A stretch of 64,000 nt of DNA from Isoetes taiwanensis (lineage: Eukaryota; Streptophyta; Lycopodiopsida; Isoetales; Isoetaceae). This document shows positions 1 to 10,980 of the stretch, one piece after another. Numbering within the stretch: the first letter of the stretch is position 1; every line of letters begins with the position of its first letter. Position numbers and translations under genes: made by a program. The DNA lies in the NCBI GenBank assembly GCA_021234155.1, contig JAJEKV010000104.1, forward strand, positions 3,149,985-3,213,984, given 5' to 3'. The notes below the pieces were generated by a model, which worked only from the letters and a program-made list of their open reading frames with translations, searched no databases and was not told the DNA's origin.

Positions 1-170
1 TCTGCTACGCAGATGCATCCCGCCATATCTAAACAATACATCACTAGAAGCTTGCTCACTAGATAGCAAGATCTCTCACTTGAAAATTGCTATCAAAAAA
101 TGCCACAGTTCTATTGCGATAGCAATAGAACCGTCATTCCTTGGATGGGGACGCCCCATCTTCTCGCCCT

Positions 171-391
171 CCTATTTATAGACCAGTTTTTCCCATTTTG
201 GCTATCGGCGTCCTCTTGGGCTTTGCTTTGGTCGTTTGCGCCTCTACCTATCTTCCCAGCACCCCACGCCATCCAGAGCCATCCACACCGAGACAAGCTT
301 CATCCACACCAAGATGAGCTTGTGGTGGTCGCTCCTGATCGCTCTTGATCCCTACCTGCACTTTCCACGTCCGGTTTCTGCATCTTCTAAG
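171..391 (+). promoter_or_regulatory. TATA-like box, leader exon and splice donor
   Basis: A TATTTATA box lies at 173-180. It is followed by about 200 bases of C/T-rich leader ending in a strong plant splice donor (AAG|GTAAGT, donor GT at 392-393). I read this as a promoter plus a non-coding first exon, possibly for the Gag-like coding remnant that starts at 1020. The intron would then span about 392 to just before 1020, where several CAG acceptors lie close to the ATG. The box and donor are seen; the link to the coding region is inferred. Confidence 0.35.
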
Positions 392-594
392 GTAAGTCTG
401 TTATTTTCTTTACGGCTTTAATCTCTCCCTTTGCTTGAATCCATGTGCCACGCTCTGTGGATGCTACGAGTAGGTGATTTTCAACAGCGCTATTTGGTTA
501 GTTTCGTGGTGCTTTGTCTGTTTATTATGCATTGAGCAGGTTTCTTGTTCTGTGGTTGCTTTCTCGGGCAGTTTCTTCCGGTTGTTTTTTGGTT

Positions 595-961
595 TGATCG
601 CCCCTCAGCCCGCTTGGGCAAGTTTTGGCCCCGGTTTGCCATCTGCCAGATCGATTGGCAGTAGGGCATCAACCGGTTTGCTTTGTCCAATCAGCATGGA
701 TCGGCTCCGGGCCGACGTGGCTTCACAGATTCTTCCTTTAAGATCCTTCTTTTTTCCTATGTTCTGGCCGATTATCCCTATCTGGGTTTGTTTTTCAGTG
801 CTTGGGACCTGCATTTTTTGTATATCCTTTGGTTTTGATTGCCCACAGCCTGTTTGGGCAAGATCTGCCCCCGATTTGCCGTCTGCCAGATTGATTGGCT
901 GTGGGGCATCAGACTGGATCTTGCCTGGTCCAATCAGCTTGGATCGGCGCTAGGCCGTAGG
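595..961. repeat. Diverged 125-bp direct repeat pair
   Basis: Bases 595-720 and 838-961 are two diverged copies of one segment of about 125 bp. Both carry a GCTTGGGCAAG-like start, a TTTGCC-TCTGCCAGATTGATTGGC-like core and a TCCAATCAGC-TGGATCGGC end. A unique spacer of about 117 bp separates them. They fall in the presumed intron between the leader and the coding remnant. The 159-codon reading frame across them is probably accidental. Confidence 0.7.
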
Positions 962-1019
962 GACTTAGCAATTTTCCTTGCCAACCGCGGGCCCCTCCAT
1001 TCCTTCTCCTTCTTTGGAT

Positions 1020-2263
1020 ATGGTGCCTCAGCTGCTGCAGACCCTCCAGTTACAGATGGCACAGATACAGAGCCTTCAGTCTTCACTTACTTCTGACGCT
1101 TCCATTAGGGATTTTTTGAGATCATAAAAGGGCCTTCTAAGAACTGTTGAGTAAGCTATATGAACTACCAATCAGAAAACTGTATTAGTAATCCAATCAG
1201 CAAAACAGTTATAACTAACTCACTGGATCACATTTTCTACCATAATTGTTGATAGAAAAGTCCAAATGAGCTCTTGTTTAGTGCAATAGATAGATCTCAT
1301 TGAGATCTTTCCAACCTTGGGTGGTTTGCATATCTTTTAGCCCTGTAGGAGAGTAAAAAATGGTAAAAACTATCTTTTTTGGAGTTTTGACAATCATAAG
1401 TGGTTAAAATATGTGCAAAGCACCTAAGGTTGGAAAGATCTCAACGAGATCTATCTATTGCACTAAACGAGAGCTCATTTGGACTTTTCTATCAACAGTT
1501 ATGCTAGAAAATGTGATTCAGTGAGTTAGTTATAACAGTTTTGCTGACTGGACCCGTCAGGCTCTGATTTCTGATTGGTAATTCGTTTATCTTCATTTGG
1601 CTTAGTTGGCATGTTTTGAAGGCCCTTTTTTAATCTCAAAAAAACCTAATGTGTGCATGAGCAGATTGAGGTGCTTCGCCAGGAGGTTCAAGAACGGGCG
1701 TCTCGGTCTGTTCCCAACTTTAAGAGGGAATCGTCGCGCCACCAATATGAGTTCCTTTGGGCCACGGAGTCAAGATTCCGGGAGCTTCATGCCCATTTGG
1801 CAGCTTTGTTCCCTCGGGTGCCCGACACGATTCTTCAGATTATTGAGGAAGATAAGGCTGCCACTCTGCAGAGGATGAAGTTTTTGATTATTGCTGATCG
1901 CGAAGGCTATAATGTCGCCCTGGATTTTGATGACTATGCGGGCCCCGCTTTATCTGCTGATGATTCCAGGAAATTGAAGCTAGCTCTGCAAATGCACCGT
2001 GATTGGCGCCCCTCTGCTTCAAGACCCTCTGCTCCCTCCACTGGCTCTTCCTTCTCTGTTGCACCTCCTTCCCAGTTCTCTCTTCATCTAGATCCGGTTC
2101 TTGTCCTTTTTGCACTTTTTGTGGTCGTCTTGGCCATCGTATTGAAACTTTCCATGCTCGCGCTAATGCCGGATCTCCTAGCACTCCTCTGCCACCTTTG
2201 ATTCCACCCCCGAGTTCTTTGGTGCCGGCCACGACTCCATTTTTTCCTCGTCCTGGTCCATGA
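1020..2263 (+). pseudogene. Gag-like gene remnant, split by a hairpin element
   Basis: Translation from the ATG at 1020 gives a Gln/Leu-rich coiled-coil start up to about 1106. A 546-base insertion follows, and the same reading frame resumes at 1653 with another Gln/Glu-rich helix (HEQIEVLRQEV). Next come a globular middle part, a Pro/Ser-rich linker and, after a frameshift near 2040-2090, a zinc-knuckle-like CTFCGRLGHRIETF in which the final Cys has become Phe. Coiled coil, capsid-like middle, Pro-rich linker and CCHC knuckle in that order suggest a retroelement Gag. I do not recognise the family, and no polymerase is attached. The frameshift, the lost Cys and the insertion make it a pseudogene. 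Confidence 0.5.
1107..1648. mobile_element. Hairpin (foldback) element with long inverted arms
   Basis: The left arm (about 1107-1340) and right arm (about 1400-1648) are near-complementary over most of their length. The outer ends are AGGGATTTTTTGAGAT on the left and AGGTTTTTTTGAGAT when the right end is read on the minus strand. The loop is about 60 bp. No reading frame is present, so this is a non-autonomous foldback or MITE-like element. I find no convincing target-site duplication, so the superfamily is open; the ends are reminiscent of Mutator-like MITEs. Confidence 0.8.
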
Positions 2264-3053
2264 TTCATGTTTTCCCTTGATTTTTCTGTTTTGGAGGTTA
2301 AAGCAATAAATTATGTATGGAATTCTTTGTATGTTGTTATTCTTTGTTAGCTCACGTTTGTTGTTCTTAGGTATGAGTTTTTTGGTTACCATTATTTTAT
2401 AATTACAACGTGTTAGGCTAATTAGTCAGATCGGGGTTGGGGTGGAGTTGGATGAATTGGGGACATTCCCTTCCCCTGTGTTGGGCATGCAGTTTGAAAG
2501 GTTGTTTACGTATGTATTGTGCTTGCCTCGAAAGCTTTCTCTATTATTCGTCCAATTTTTTTTCCTCGGGTTAAAGGTTGCATGTGGGTTATTTTTTGTA
2601 TGCGAGGTTTTAGGTTTGACCTTGTGTTGGATTAACTCGGCGTGCAGGGTTATAGGCTTGCATGGTGCTACATGGATCCCGTTGCCTACTTGGTTTGATG
2701 ATTTCCATGGTTGCTAGGTTGTTTACTTACAGTTTTGTGGCCTCTTTTCAGAATGTGCTCCGTTCACATCGGTCATCCCTCATCTTGGCATCGACCCCTC
2801 CCCGACGGATGATTTGCAATGGAGCATTGTTGGCAACAGAGTTCCCCATAAAGACTCCAACCGAGCCATCGCCATACCGAAAGACCTGTATCCTCCAATT
2901 TACGGCGTGATCATAGGCGAAGAAGGAAGCGTCCCCTTTTTTTTTTTCCCCGCCCACGACCGTTGATCTACAGCTCTAGATCTGAGCCGTTGGATCTAGG
3001 GATGGGTCCAACACTTACAATAAAACTTTATAATATAGCATTATTTTTAGGGG
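2264..3053. other. No supported gene; AT-rich with a pyrimidine tract
   Basis: I see no coherent coding sequence here. A pyrimidine tract (T-run then CCCCGCCC) lies at 2936-2955. Short open frames on both strands lack recognisable domains. Confidence 0.5.
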
Positions 3054-3193
3054 TTTTTTTTTTTTGGTACTTGAGCTTTGTGTTGTTTGCATTACAGAGA
3101 CAGACACTGAAACACATAGCTAATAGCAAGTAACATTGTATTAATACAAAACTTGCGTATAACAAGATACAATGATATTACAAAATGGGGGAT
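3054..3193 (-). other. 3' UTR and poly-A tail of the H3 retrocopy
   Basis: Read on the minus strand, the H3 stop codon is followed by about 128 bases of AT-rich 3' UTR and then a run of 12 A (T on the plus strand, 3054-3065). A genomic poly-A directly after a UTR is the mark of an mRNA-derived copy. I could not find matching target-site duplications on the two sides. Confidence 0.6.
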
Positions 3194-3610
3194 CTAGTTA
3201 CGATCCCCGCGAATCCTACTTGCTAAGGCCAAGTCCTTTGGCATAATAGTGACGCACTTACTGTGTATTGCACAAAGGTTGGCGTCGCCGAAGAGGGCGA
3301 CGAGGTAATCCTCAGCAACTTCCTGCAAGGCAAGAATAGCATGGGTCTGGAACCTGAGGTCTATCTTAAATTGCTGAGCAATCTCCCAGACGAGCCGCTG
3401 GAAAGGTAACTTCCGCAAGAGGAGCTCCGTCGTCTTCTGATACTTCCTGATTTCCCGCAAGGCCACTGTCCCCGGTCTGAACCTGTGAGGCTTCCTCGGA
3501 CGAGGTGGAGGTACGAGGGGAAGGGTCTTGCCTCCTGTGGCTGGATGCCGGGCCCGTTCGACTAAAGTCTTCGGGCGAGTGTCCTCCCTTTGCTTTGCGA
3601 CCCCACCCAT
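3194..3610 (-). CDS. Histone H3-like protein, intronless retrocopy
   Basis: The 138-residue reading frame aligns with histone H3 from [20 protein letters not shown] to the end ([16 protein letters not shown]). H3 packs DNA in the nucleosome core. The histone fold is complete and loop 1 has canonical H3 length, so it is not CENH3-like; THAILALQE is nearer H3.3 than H3.1. The N-terminal tail is quite different: the ARTKQT and ARKS modification sites around K4, K9 and K27 are missing, and a Pro-rich stretch precedes KPHRF. Several conserved Arg are changed (LVWEIAQ for LVREIAQ, KCV for KRV), as expected from CpG decay. The ORF is intact, intronless and followed by a poly-A tail, so I infer a processed copy, perhaps untranscribed. 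A TATA-like AATATAAAAC lies just upstream of the ATG. Confidence 0.75.
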   Translation of the reverse strand: MGGVAKQREDTRPKTLVERARHPATGGKTLPLVPPPRPRKPHRFRPGTVALREIRKYQKTTELLLRKLPFQRLVWEIAQQFKIDLRFQTHAILALQEVAEDYLVALFGDANLCAIHSKCVTIMPKDLALASRIRGDRN

Positions 3611-3696
3611 CGTTCGAGTCTAGTTTTATATTGGGGCCCCAAGCGCATCGGGTTAGTGGTCTTCCGCTTCCATTGTATGGTACGGTAGTAAGTTAT

Positions 3697-4480
3697 GTAA
3701 TTTCTGCTTGTATTTAACAGTGAGCTTGCCCCTGCTGCATAAGCCATAGTCTAAATTACTATCCACTTTGCCCATATGTTCCTATTTGATTTCCGATCTG
3801 ATTATAACAATTTCTTCTTGTACTCTTGTTCCCATCTCTTGCCTTAACTCTGTGTTGTTAAACTTATTTGGTTTCTTAAGTCTTATTGCTTGCTTTGTTA
3901 GCATAGCGATAAGTTGCTATCTCTCTGGTGTCCCATATATTTGGATCTAAGTACTACACCTTGTGCTCCTAGAATGCCCTTAATGGGACGAGTACTGTGT
4001 TGATTCTTTGTTCTCATTTAAATTGTTAAGAAAATTGTTGTGATGTATATCCATTCTGATTCCATAGGATTTCGGCCTAAGCTTAAGTACAAGAGGCTGA
4101 TAGTGTATTAGGTAATTTCTGCCTGTATTTAACAGTGAGCTTACCTCTGCTGCATAAGCCATAGCCTAAATTAATATCCACTTTACCCATATGTTCCTAT
4201 TTGATTTCTGATCTAATTATAACAGTTTCCTCTTGTACTCTAGTTCACAGCTCTTGCCTCAACTCTATGTTGTTAAACTTTTTTGTTTACTTAAGTCTTG
4301 TTGCTTGCTTTGTTTGCATAGAGATAAGCTGCTATCTCTCTGGTGTCCCATATGTTTGGATCTAAGTTCTACACCTTGTGCTCTTTGAATGCCCTTAGTG
4401 GTGCAAGTACTATGATGTTTCTTTGTTCTCATTTAAATTGTTAAGATGATTGCTGTGTATGAATATCCATCTAATGTCAA
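3697..4480. repeat. 415-bp tandem duplication
   Basis: Two copies start with GTAATTTCTGC at 3697 and 4112. They stay alignable to near 4480, with scattered substitutions and small indels. The second copy ends earlier. The region contains no convincing coding sequence and directly abuts the 5' side of the H3 copy. Confidence 0.85.
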
Positions 4481-5872
4481 TCTCTGTACTTGATAGATCT
4501 TGTATTTTTAATTTCAGCCTGTATAGCTTCTTTTCCTTTTGTCTGTTTTTTGGGTTGCCCCTAAGGGGGCAAACCCTTGTTTATGTGGGTTTGTGGCATA
4601 TTATAGGTATATGCCAGTATATGCTTGGAATATGCCTATGACTGCTCCAAACCCGTTATTGGCTGTAAACTCTCGGTCATTTTCGTTGTTGGGCAGCCAC
4701 TCTTGAAACTGGCTAACCTGAGAGGCCTGCTCTGGACAACCAGGCAAACTATAAACAAGGTTCGTAATGATCTGGGATTTGGCTTTCAGCTGCGGATTTC
4801 GATCCATTTTCTGTACTGGGCTTCATTTCATTCTTGATCTTCTTCACCGACTTGAGATCTACTGCTTTCTGACTTTCAACTCCACACATGCTGGCGTTTT
4901 TTTTGTCTGGTCGGATTCAACTCGAACCGCAGATCCTCCAAGATGCCTTAAAGGTCGGTTTTATTGGGTAACAGATCATATTCCTTGTTGTTTTGTCTGT
5001 GTGTTTCAACTGTTATGCCACATTCTTTTTTTGGGGGTTGCCTGTGCCCAATCCTATCAAAGTCATGGCATAAATGCACGGTAATTCCAGGTGTTGAATA
5101 TGCTAAGGAAGCTAGAACTTCATGCTGAGGGCATGAGGCGACTGGTAGATCTCCTTATTTATCAAATGAAATACATGGAGCTATTCCTAAGCTGCAAAGA
5201 AATCGATGAAATTTGAAATGATATTATCTATAGAGCAGATGTTTGGACCTTTAGCGCTTAGAGGCACACCATGCATAAAATTGTTAAGTCCATTAAATCT
5301 TGTCTTATTGATTGGTGAAGGCATGTCATGATTAATAGGCATGTTAGCATCTTTATGTAGCTACCGTCTAGATTGTTTTCTACATATAACCACATGTTTT
5401 GAATAATATCCACTGCCATAAATTTTGGAGGGGCAGGAGAATGTTATTTCCCTTATTTTCTTTGGTAAGTTGTTGCTGTTATCAACTCACATGGATAAAA
5501 GGTCCTTCTAGCAGTCTCTACTTTATGCCAAACCTGCTGACAAAAAGGTCAGTATGCAGAGAATCACATTGCAAAGAATCAGACTGCTGAGAATCACATT
5601 GCAAAGAATCAGGCTGCTGAAAGGAAAGTAATATGTGTGATTCATGCTGCTCAAGATAAAGTTGTTGTTATCAGGTGTTAAGGGCTGTGATATCCATATG
5701 CATATCTGTTGCCTTGCATTTCCACATTGCTAGGACTCGTCGATGCAGTCTGCTTTTGGAAATGGCTACTCTCAGGATGATGATGTGGCACATTAATTGA
5801 CCATCAGCAGCAAAATTTGGTCAGTATAATTGTAATTTGTGTCTTCTATTTTTTACTTTCACTGCCCCATAG
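4481..5872 (+). other. Intron-like DNA with possible small exons
   Basis: No gene can be assembled with confidence. Short plus-strand stretches look exon-like. One near 5091-5215 (after TTCCAG) reads LRKLELHAEGMRRLVDLL, a helix-forming segment. Another near 5553-5675 contains a 29-bp tandem repeat encoding AENHIAKNQ twice. They could be earlier exons of the gene whose terminal exon starts at 5873, but I cannot join them in one frame. Confidence 0.3.
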
Positions 5873-6118
5873 GTTCAAAACTGGGAGCCCGTTGGGAGGC
5901 AAAAGAAAGGCAAGTTAAAGGAACAATACATCGACTGCTGGGAGAAAAAGTGGAAGACAAATACCACTGACCCTGTGAGAAGAGAATTGGTGGAGTGTGT
6001 GGTGTGGTCGTACCCTACTTGTCACATTGCAAAAGACAAGACACATAAGATCCCCAAGAAGGAAAGGAACAAAGCCATGAGCAATCTCCATGCCATAGCA
6101 TTGTATAAGAGTAGATAG
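5873..6118 (+). CDS. Orphan terminal exon of an unrecognised Lys-rich protein
   Basis: A plant-like acceptor (TTTCACTGCCCCATAG|G) is followed by 81 open codons and a TAG at 6116-6118. The peptide is basic and hydrophilic (NWEPVGRQKKGKLKEQY at the start, IPKKERNKAMSNLHAIAL near the end), with two Cys and several Trp. Its composition differs sharply from the AT-rich flanks, which supports real coding origin. I do not recognise the family. Upstream exons are uncertain, so it may be the end of a gene with exons in 4.8-5.7 kb or a captured fragment. Confidence 0.4.
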   Translation, partial: VQNWEPVGRQKKGKLKEQYIDCWEKKWKTNTTDPVRRELVECVVWSYPTCHIAKDKTHKIPKKERNKAMSNLHAIALYKSR

Positions 6119-7012
6119 CAACTTGTAAATGTTTGAACTTTATAAACTCATTGTGCGAATCTACTAGTGCTTCAAAGTAAAATCACAATTTTTACATGGC
6201 GTTCCACTTTAACTGCATGGGGCCCATCTATTGGAGTGTGTACCTATGGGATCTTGTTTGTTATCTGTAAGAACTCTGAATATATCCATAGCCTCTTTCG
6301 GTAGCTAGCTAGTGTGAAGATTGTATTATACAGTGATGTGTACTTGAAAATGAATTCAAACTAATTTTCTTCTTTTTCTTGCTTGGGCTATACAATGGGT
6401 AATCTTGTTTTGCTTCTTAATAGATGATTGAGTTGCAACTTGCAACTTATTACTGCTATCTAATGCATGTCTTTTCATTTCCTTTGTATTACATTATAGT
6501 TACTTCATAATTAGGAGGGCATGAGGTTCATCTACAAAGTCTCTTGTGTCTAGTCGTGAATCTAATATCAAGAAATCATGTTAACATGGGGAGAAGATTC
6601 CATACAATAACTTGATGAGGGAAAAATTATCCACTTTGTTACTAGTAATCATCTTAATATTTAGCCTTGCAACGAGTTTAGTATGCTCCAACAAGTTGTA
6701 GCTATGAAAGTGGTAAGTTAGTTGGGTTCACAAAAGGGAAAATGTTGCTTCCCTACCTCGATGTTGTTCTATTGGAGTCAATGTTTGGAAGTTGTCCTGT
6801 TATGTCACTAACTGGAAGTTGTTCATTTTTCTAAAAGGAAACAGGTTGATGGAAGCATTGCATGCAACAGTGAACGGAAGCAGTCACAGTGGTGCTTCGT
6901 TTAGTGTTGCACATTCCTTCTTGGCACTTTCATTACCTGGTTTTTTGTGGAGTGATCATGTAATTGAATTTTAAAATAGCGTTGTTTCACGTTCTCCCAA
7001 CATAGCAGGTAA
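6119..7012. other. AT-rich DNA, no gene seen
   Basis: This is AT-rich sequence with stops in all frames and no recognisable RNA or element end. It could be the 3' UTR and downstream flank of the orphan exon. Confidence 0.5.
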
Positions 7013-7795
7013 GTGCATTTCTAATGTTGCTAGTTCTGTAGAAGTGAAATACAAGCTTGTTGTTTGAACTGTTATGAACGTGATTCATTGATGCAGAGCT
7101 GAAGAAAACTTGTTCAATGTGTAGGGTGTATGTTGTTTTTAGATGATTAAAGCTTAAGGTTATAAAACATATGCAACTGTATGAGTAGATAATGCTGAGA
7201 AATTGGACTAGGAAAGAATGACCTCTATTAGTTAGAGAACTTAAGATGAGAATTTGGGGGAATAGTTTTTCTGCAGTATAAAATTCTACATGACTTCTGG
7301 AAAATGTATGACCACTTATTCTGTCAAACATATATAACTATTGTTATTTTTCTGTCCCTCAGGAGGACATTATGCCCAGCTCACACCTAAGGAGAATCCT
7401 CCTTATGATGATAAACTAGCATTTCATTCCTGCTCCTTTTATAGCCACACTAGGATATTGGTATAAAAGGTTTTACTCTCCCTATTATGAAACAGTTGCC
7501 ATTTGTCTATAGTGGATCTGTTTCTATCTACGCTTATGGCGAGGATCTATATGATACTACGTTGTTGCCAGGGCCATTGTACGCATGGTCAAGGATGGTC
7601 AAATCCCTCCTTTATAAGTATAAACTAGCTCCTACAATGATTACGACCTAAAATAAACACTGAATGAGTGCCTTACTTCTACAAAATGCAAGACTAGCCT
7701 AAAATTAATGTAGAAACACAATTCAAAAATCCAAAGAAAGCCATCTTTCATGTAACATGTTTTAGGTGGATCTGCTAAAAAATAAAAGAAAAGAG
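7013..7795 (+). repeat. Dispersed repeat, copy A
   Basis: About 780 bp that recur in inverted orientation at 34.8-35.6 kb. Shared landmarks in order include AAGTGAAATACAAGCTTGTT, CTGTCCCTCAGGAGGACATTATGCC, ATGATGATAAACTAGCATTT and AATCCAAAGAAAG. The copies differ by substitutions and indels. Both contain the splice-acceptor-like CCCTCAG|GAGGACATT, so the repeat may carry a captured intron and exon fragment. No intact ORF is present. Confidence 0.8.
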
Positions 7796-8515
7796 AGAAC
7801 ATAACCTAGAATTTCTTCTACCTTATCTTAATTTTGAGCTTGCCGTATTTTATTCTTAGCATTTTTCCTTGCCGAGCTTATATTGTTTACTAATCCTATT
7901 GGTTGTATTCTTGATTCCAATATAAAAGTTCAAACTTAGTTACATGTATAGATTTGCGAGTTGGATTGATTGTCTATCAGCATGGACCATTGTCATAAGC
8001 TAAATATTGAACTTAACAAGTAGTTGCATTGGGTTTTTTTTTTTTTTTTTTTTTTACGGGTTGTGTAAGTCCTACCATTAAGTAGCCATGTTGATTTGGT
8101 TGGTTCATCTAAGTTCTACCATCCTCATGAATATTTATCTCAACACACAATACAAGATAGCAAAGATTCGAAAGAAATAAATCATTTAAATGATTTAGTT
8201 ATGGTGGTTTCATAGAATTATCTTCTACTGCGAATTGTTAGTTGGGCTAGTTTTGTATCTATGACCATATAACATACAAGAGAGATATGCATGTTTCATT
8301 GATTTCTATGAGTATATATGCTACTTTGTTAATTTTTATGAGTTGGTTTTGCTACTGCAAGATGTGGGCTTTGACTGTGCTACTTCTTCAAATCCCTAGT
8401 TATCTTTTTCCTTTACAGTTGTAATTGAAGACGCATTTTTCCACAAAGACCTCACCTAAGACAGATAGATAAGACTACTATGCAGGTGTATATTATGTGT
8501 GTTTTAATTACAGAT
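7796..8515. other. AT-rich DNA with T22 tract
   Basis: No gene is seen. A run of 22 T lies at 8034-8055, a possible old retroposon tail read on the minus strand, but nothing attached to it is recognisable. Bases 8422-8470 look like a partial unit of the following tandem repeat. Confidence 0.45.
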
Positions 8516-8733
8516 GGGTTATAATTTAAGACACATGTTCTTCCACACACACAGACCTGAACAAGAAAATTCAAGCTTCTCATTTCGTTTCGCCTTTAAG
8601 CTCTCTTTCAATCATATAGCACATGGGGTTATAATTCAAGATACGTGTTTTTCCACAAAGTCCTAAATAAGACAAGGTTCAAGCTTCTCATTTTCATTTC
8701 ATCTTTAAGCTATCTTTAAATCATAGTACAAGT
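8516..8733. repeat. 110-bp degenerate tandem repeat, two copies
   Basis: Copies at about 8516-8625 and 8626-8733 share GGGTTATAATT-AAGA, TTTTTCCACA, TTCAAGCTTCTCATTTC and CTTTAAGCT-TCTTT-AATCAT. They are diverged but collinear and non-coding. Confidence 0.7.
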
Positions 8734-10980
8734 ACAAAAGTTACAAATAAAAATATCTGTTTTAGATGTTTATGTCCAACTTTTCTTCACCCCCAATTTT
8801 CTCAATGCCTCCCTTTCCATATATAGAGATCAAAATATAAACCACGATATCACTGTTCTCAGTGCTTGCTATTCTTCAAAATTAAAATAATCTAACACTA
8901 ATATTAATGTGCTTCATTGGCTCCCTTTACAACAAATCAAGGTGTTTAGCTTCTAACTTGAAGCATAGTTGTATAATTATATCGTAGAAGATCGCAAAAA
9001 CAATCCCATCCCCTAATTATATACGTCAAAACACATACATTCTCCTCTTCCCTAAGCAAAAAGAAGAACTCAAGTTGTGATAGGACTAAGGGCAACTCTC
9101 CCATGATTGAATTGCTGCATTCTATTAGGTTGCTATGCAGACAACTCAATTTGCTTCAACTTATGTCCTTCCGCATAAATATGTGACCTCCCTTATCTTT
9201 TTGGCGCTCTTCCTTTATATAGCCCTTCCAAATCTCATGCTTATTCAATAACTTCTAGCTAGGCATACATTATATGGGGGTAATATCCTTAAAATGTATT
9301 AACATTCTTGATAGTTGCTAAGGAAACTTCTAATGCACATTGTTTATTTTGTCCAATGCTATAAATTATACTGCTTAAATTCTTGTCAAAGATCTCTTAT
9401 CATTGTGTTCTTTTACCTTTCTATATGAATTGAATTGAATTGATCCATATATGGCCAATTGCAACCATGCATGAGACAATACAAATATTGTTGCTATACT
9501 TATGTTGCTAAGATGCAGATGTTGTCATGCTTTTTATACTAACTTCAAATCTAGAAAGATGCGTGACTTTTTTTTGAATGACAACTTTGGGATAAATCAT
9601 TTATTTTTGAAATAACAGCTCATGACTTACTCATTGTATTCAGTAAAAACTAACTTGGCTTGCTATGCAATACATTTTGAATGTGGTAACAATTTTAATT
9701 GTGTTCAAAAATGATAATAAGAACACAACATAACATATCGAGCTAAAGCCCCACAGGCACCACTACTAGTTCTAACTGAAAGTTACACTCAGTGCAGAGC
9801 ATCATTATGTTGCAAGTTTGTCAACCTAAGTTTTGCATGGCAATGTTTATAGATGGTTCTAATCATAAAACTTATGCTTCTAAAACAATATTTGAATCCA
9901 TTTTGGGGAATTGACAATATTAATCTTAGTAAATGAAATGTTCTTTTTATTCTTGAAAGAAACCCCGTATACATTAGCTCTAATTATAATTATAGTGACT
10001 TCGTCTTTCCAAATGGAAACACCATAGTGACATATGTGTGTATCAAGAATGAAAGTTAAGTTGTCAAAATACATCTATATACCATATGTTCAATTGTTCC
10101 CAACATTGGAAAAGCGTTATTCTATCTAGTTAGTTAAAATAAAATACGCTTTCCACATCATAAAAGTGTGGCAAAGGCAATAGAGCCTGTCAAAACGGTT
10201 CCAGACATATATTTTGCTCCTAGTTTCTTTTTCTTCAATTGCCCTTCGTTTTTTCCCTTCTATTCCATTCCTCTTAATCCACAGCCGCCCAACCCTTCCC
10301 TCAAGCCTGCCCTACTGCTCGCTTTTGTCCTTTTTTTCATGTGGTTTACAAAACCATCTACTTGTTTCAATTTTCAATTTTGAGATGATGTGCACCTGTG
10401 GCAACAGACACAATTGTCCTATGCCTCGTCAAATCACTCAAATCATCCATCCTCAAGAGACATTACATAGTCACAAAAACATTCGAAATAAATCACCCCC
10501 AAATAACTAACTAATTCAATCCTTTACTACAACACCGCTCTTACTCCATCCGCTCCAACTTCCATTTTACCCCTACCCTCCACACCACATATTCCAACCC
10601 TCCATTCTACCAAGCCCATCTCTGCCCTCAAGTTTTAATGCCCTCAAGTTTTAATGCTGAGATCGGATCTTAGTCAGTGGTTGCAGTGATGTTACCCACC
10701 ATGTTACCCAAGAGTAATGCATTAAAAAGCGCATAAACACCTAGTTTGTTATGCGAAATGGCCATAAACACCTAGCTTGTTATGAAAACCACCATAAAAC
10801 CACCACAAAACCACCATAAAACTCATAGGCCCAAGTTGTTAAGGCGGATAACACCCTCGTCCCATGGTGTTATCCCTCTCATATCATCCCAATCATACCC
10901 AAAAGGCATAATTTATGACTCCATTCTTTGTGCATCCCAAAGATTCCCCTTCAAACAACCCAATATCTAGAGCACAATAA
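8734..10980. other. AT-rich intergenic DNA, no gene seen
   Basis: 2.2 kb of AT-rich sequence without a supported coding region, RNA gene or element terminus. A C/T-rich stretch (10200-10600) and a short ACCACC(A)AAAA simple-sequence patch (10785-10820) are the only compositional features. Confidence 0.5.

Noticed and set aside
474-953. A 159-codon frame with hydrophobic stretches, possibly a membrane protein
   Set aside because: It spans the 125-bp repeat pair and lies in the presumed leader intron. No domain or codon bias supports it.
3194-3610. CENH3 (centromeric H3)
   Set aside because: Loop 1 has canonical length and sequence ([10 protein letters not shown]), and the C-terminus follows MPKD-ARRIRG rather than a CENH3 type.
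6987-7331. A 114-codon minus-strand frame
   Set aside because: It lies within dispersed repeat copy A, and the frame is not kept in copy B.
8516-8733. CRISPR-like array
   Set aside because: Two diverged 110-bp units without spacers in a plant nuclear context; ordinary tandem duplication. No CRISPR array is present anywhere in the window.
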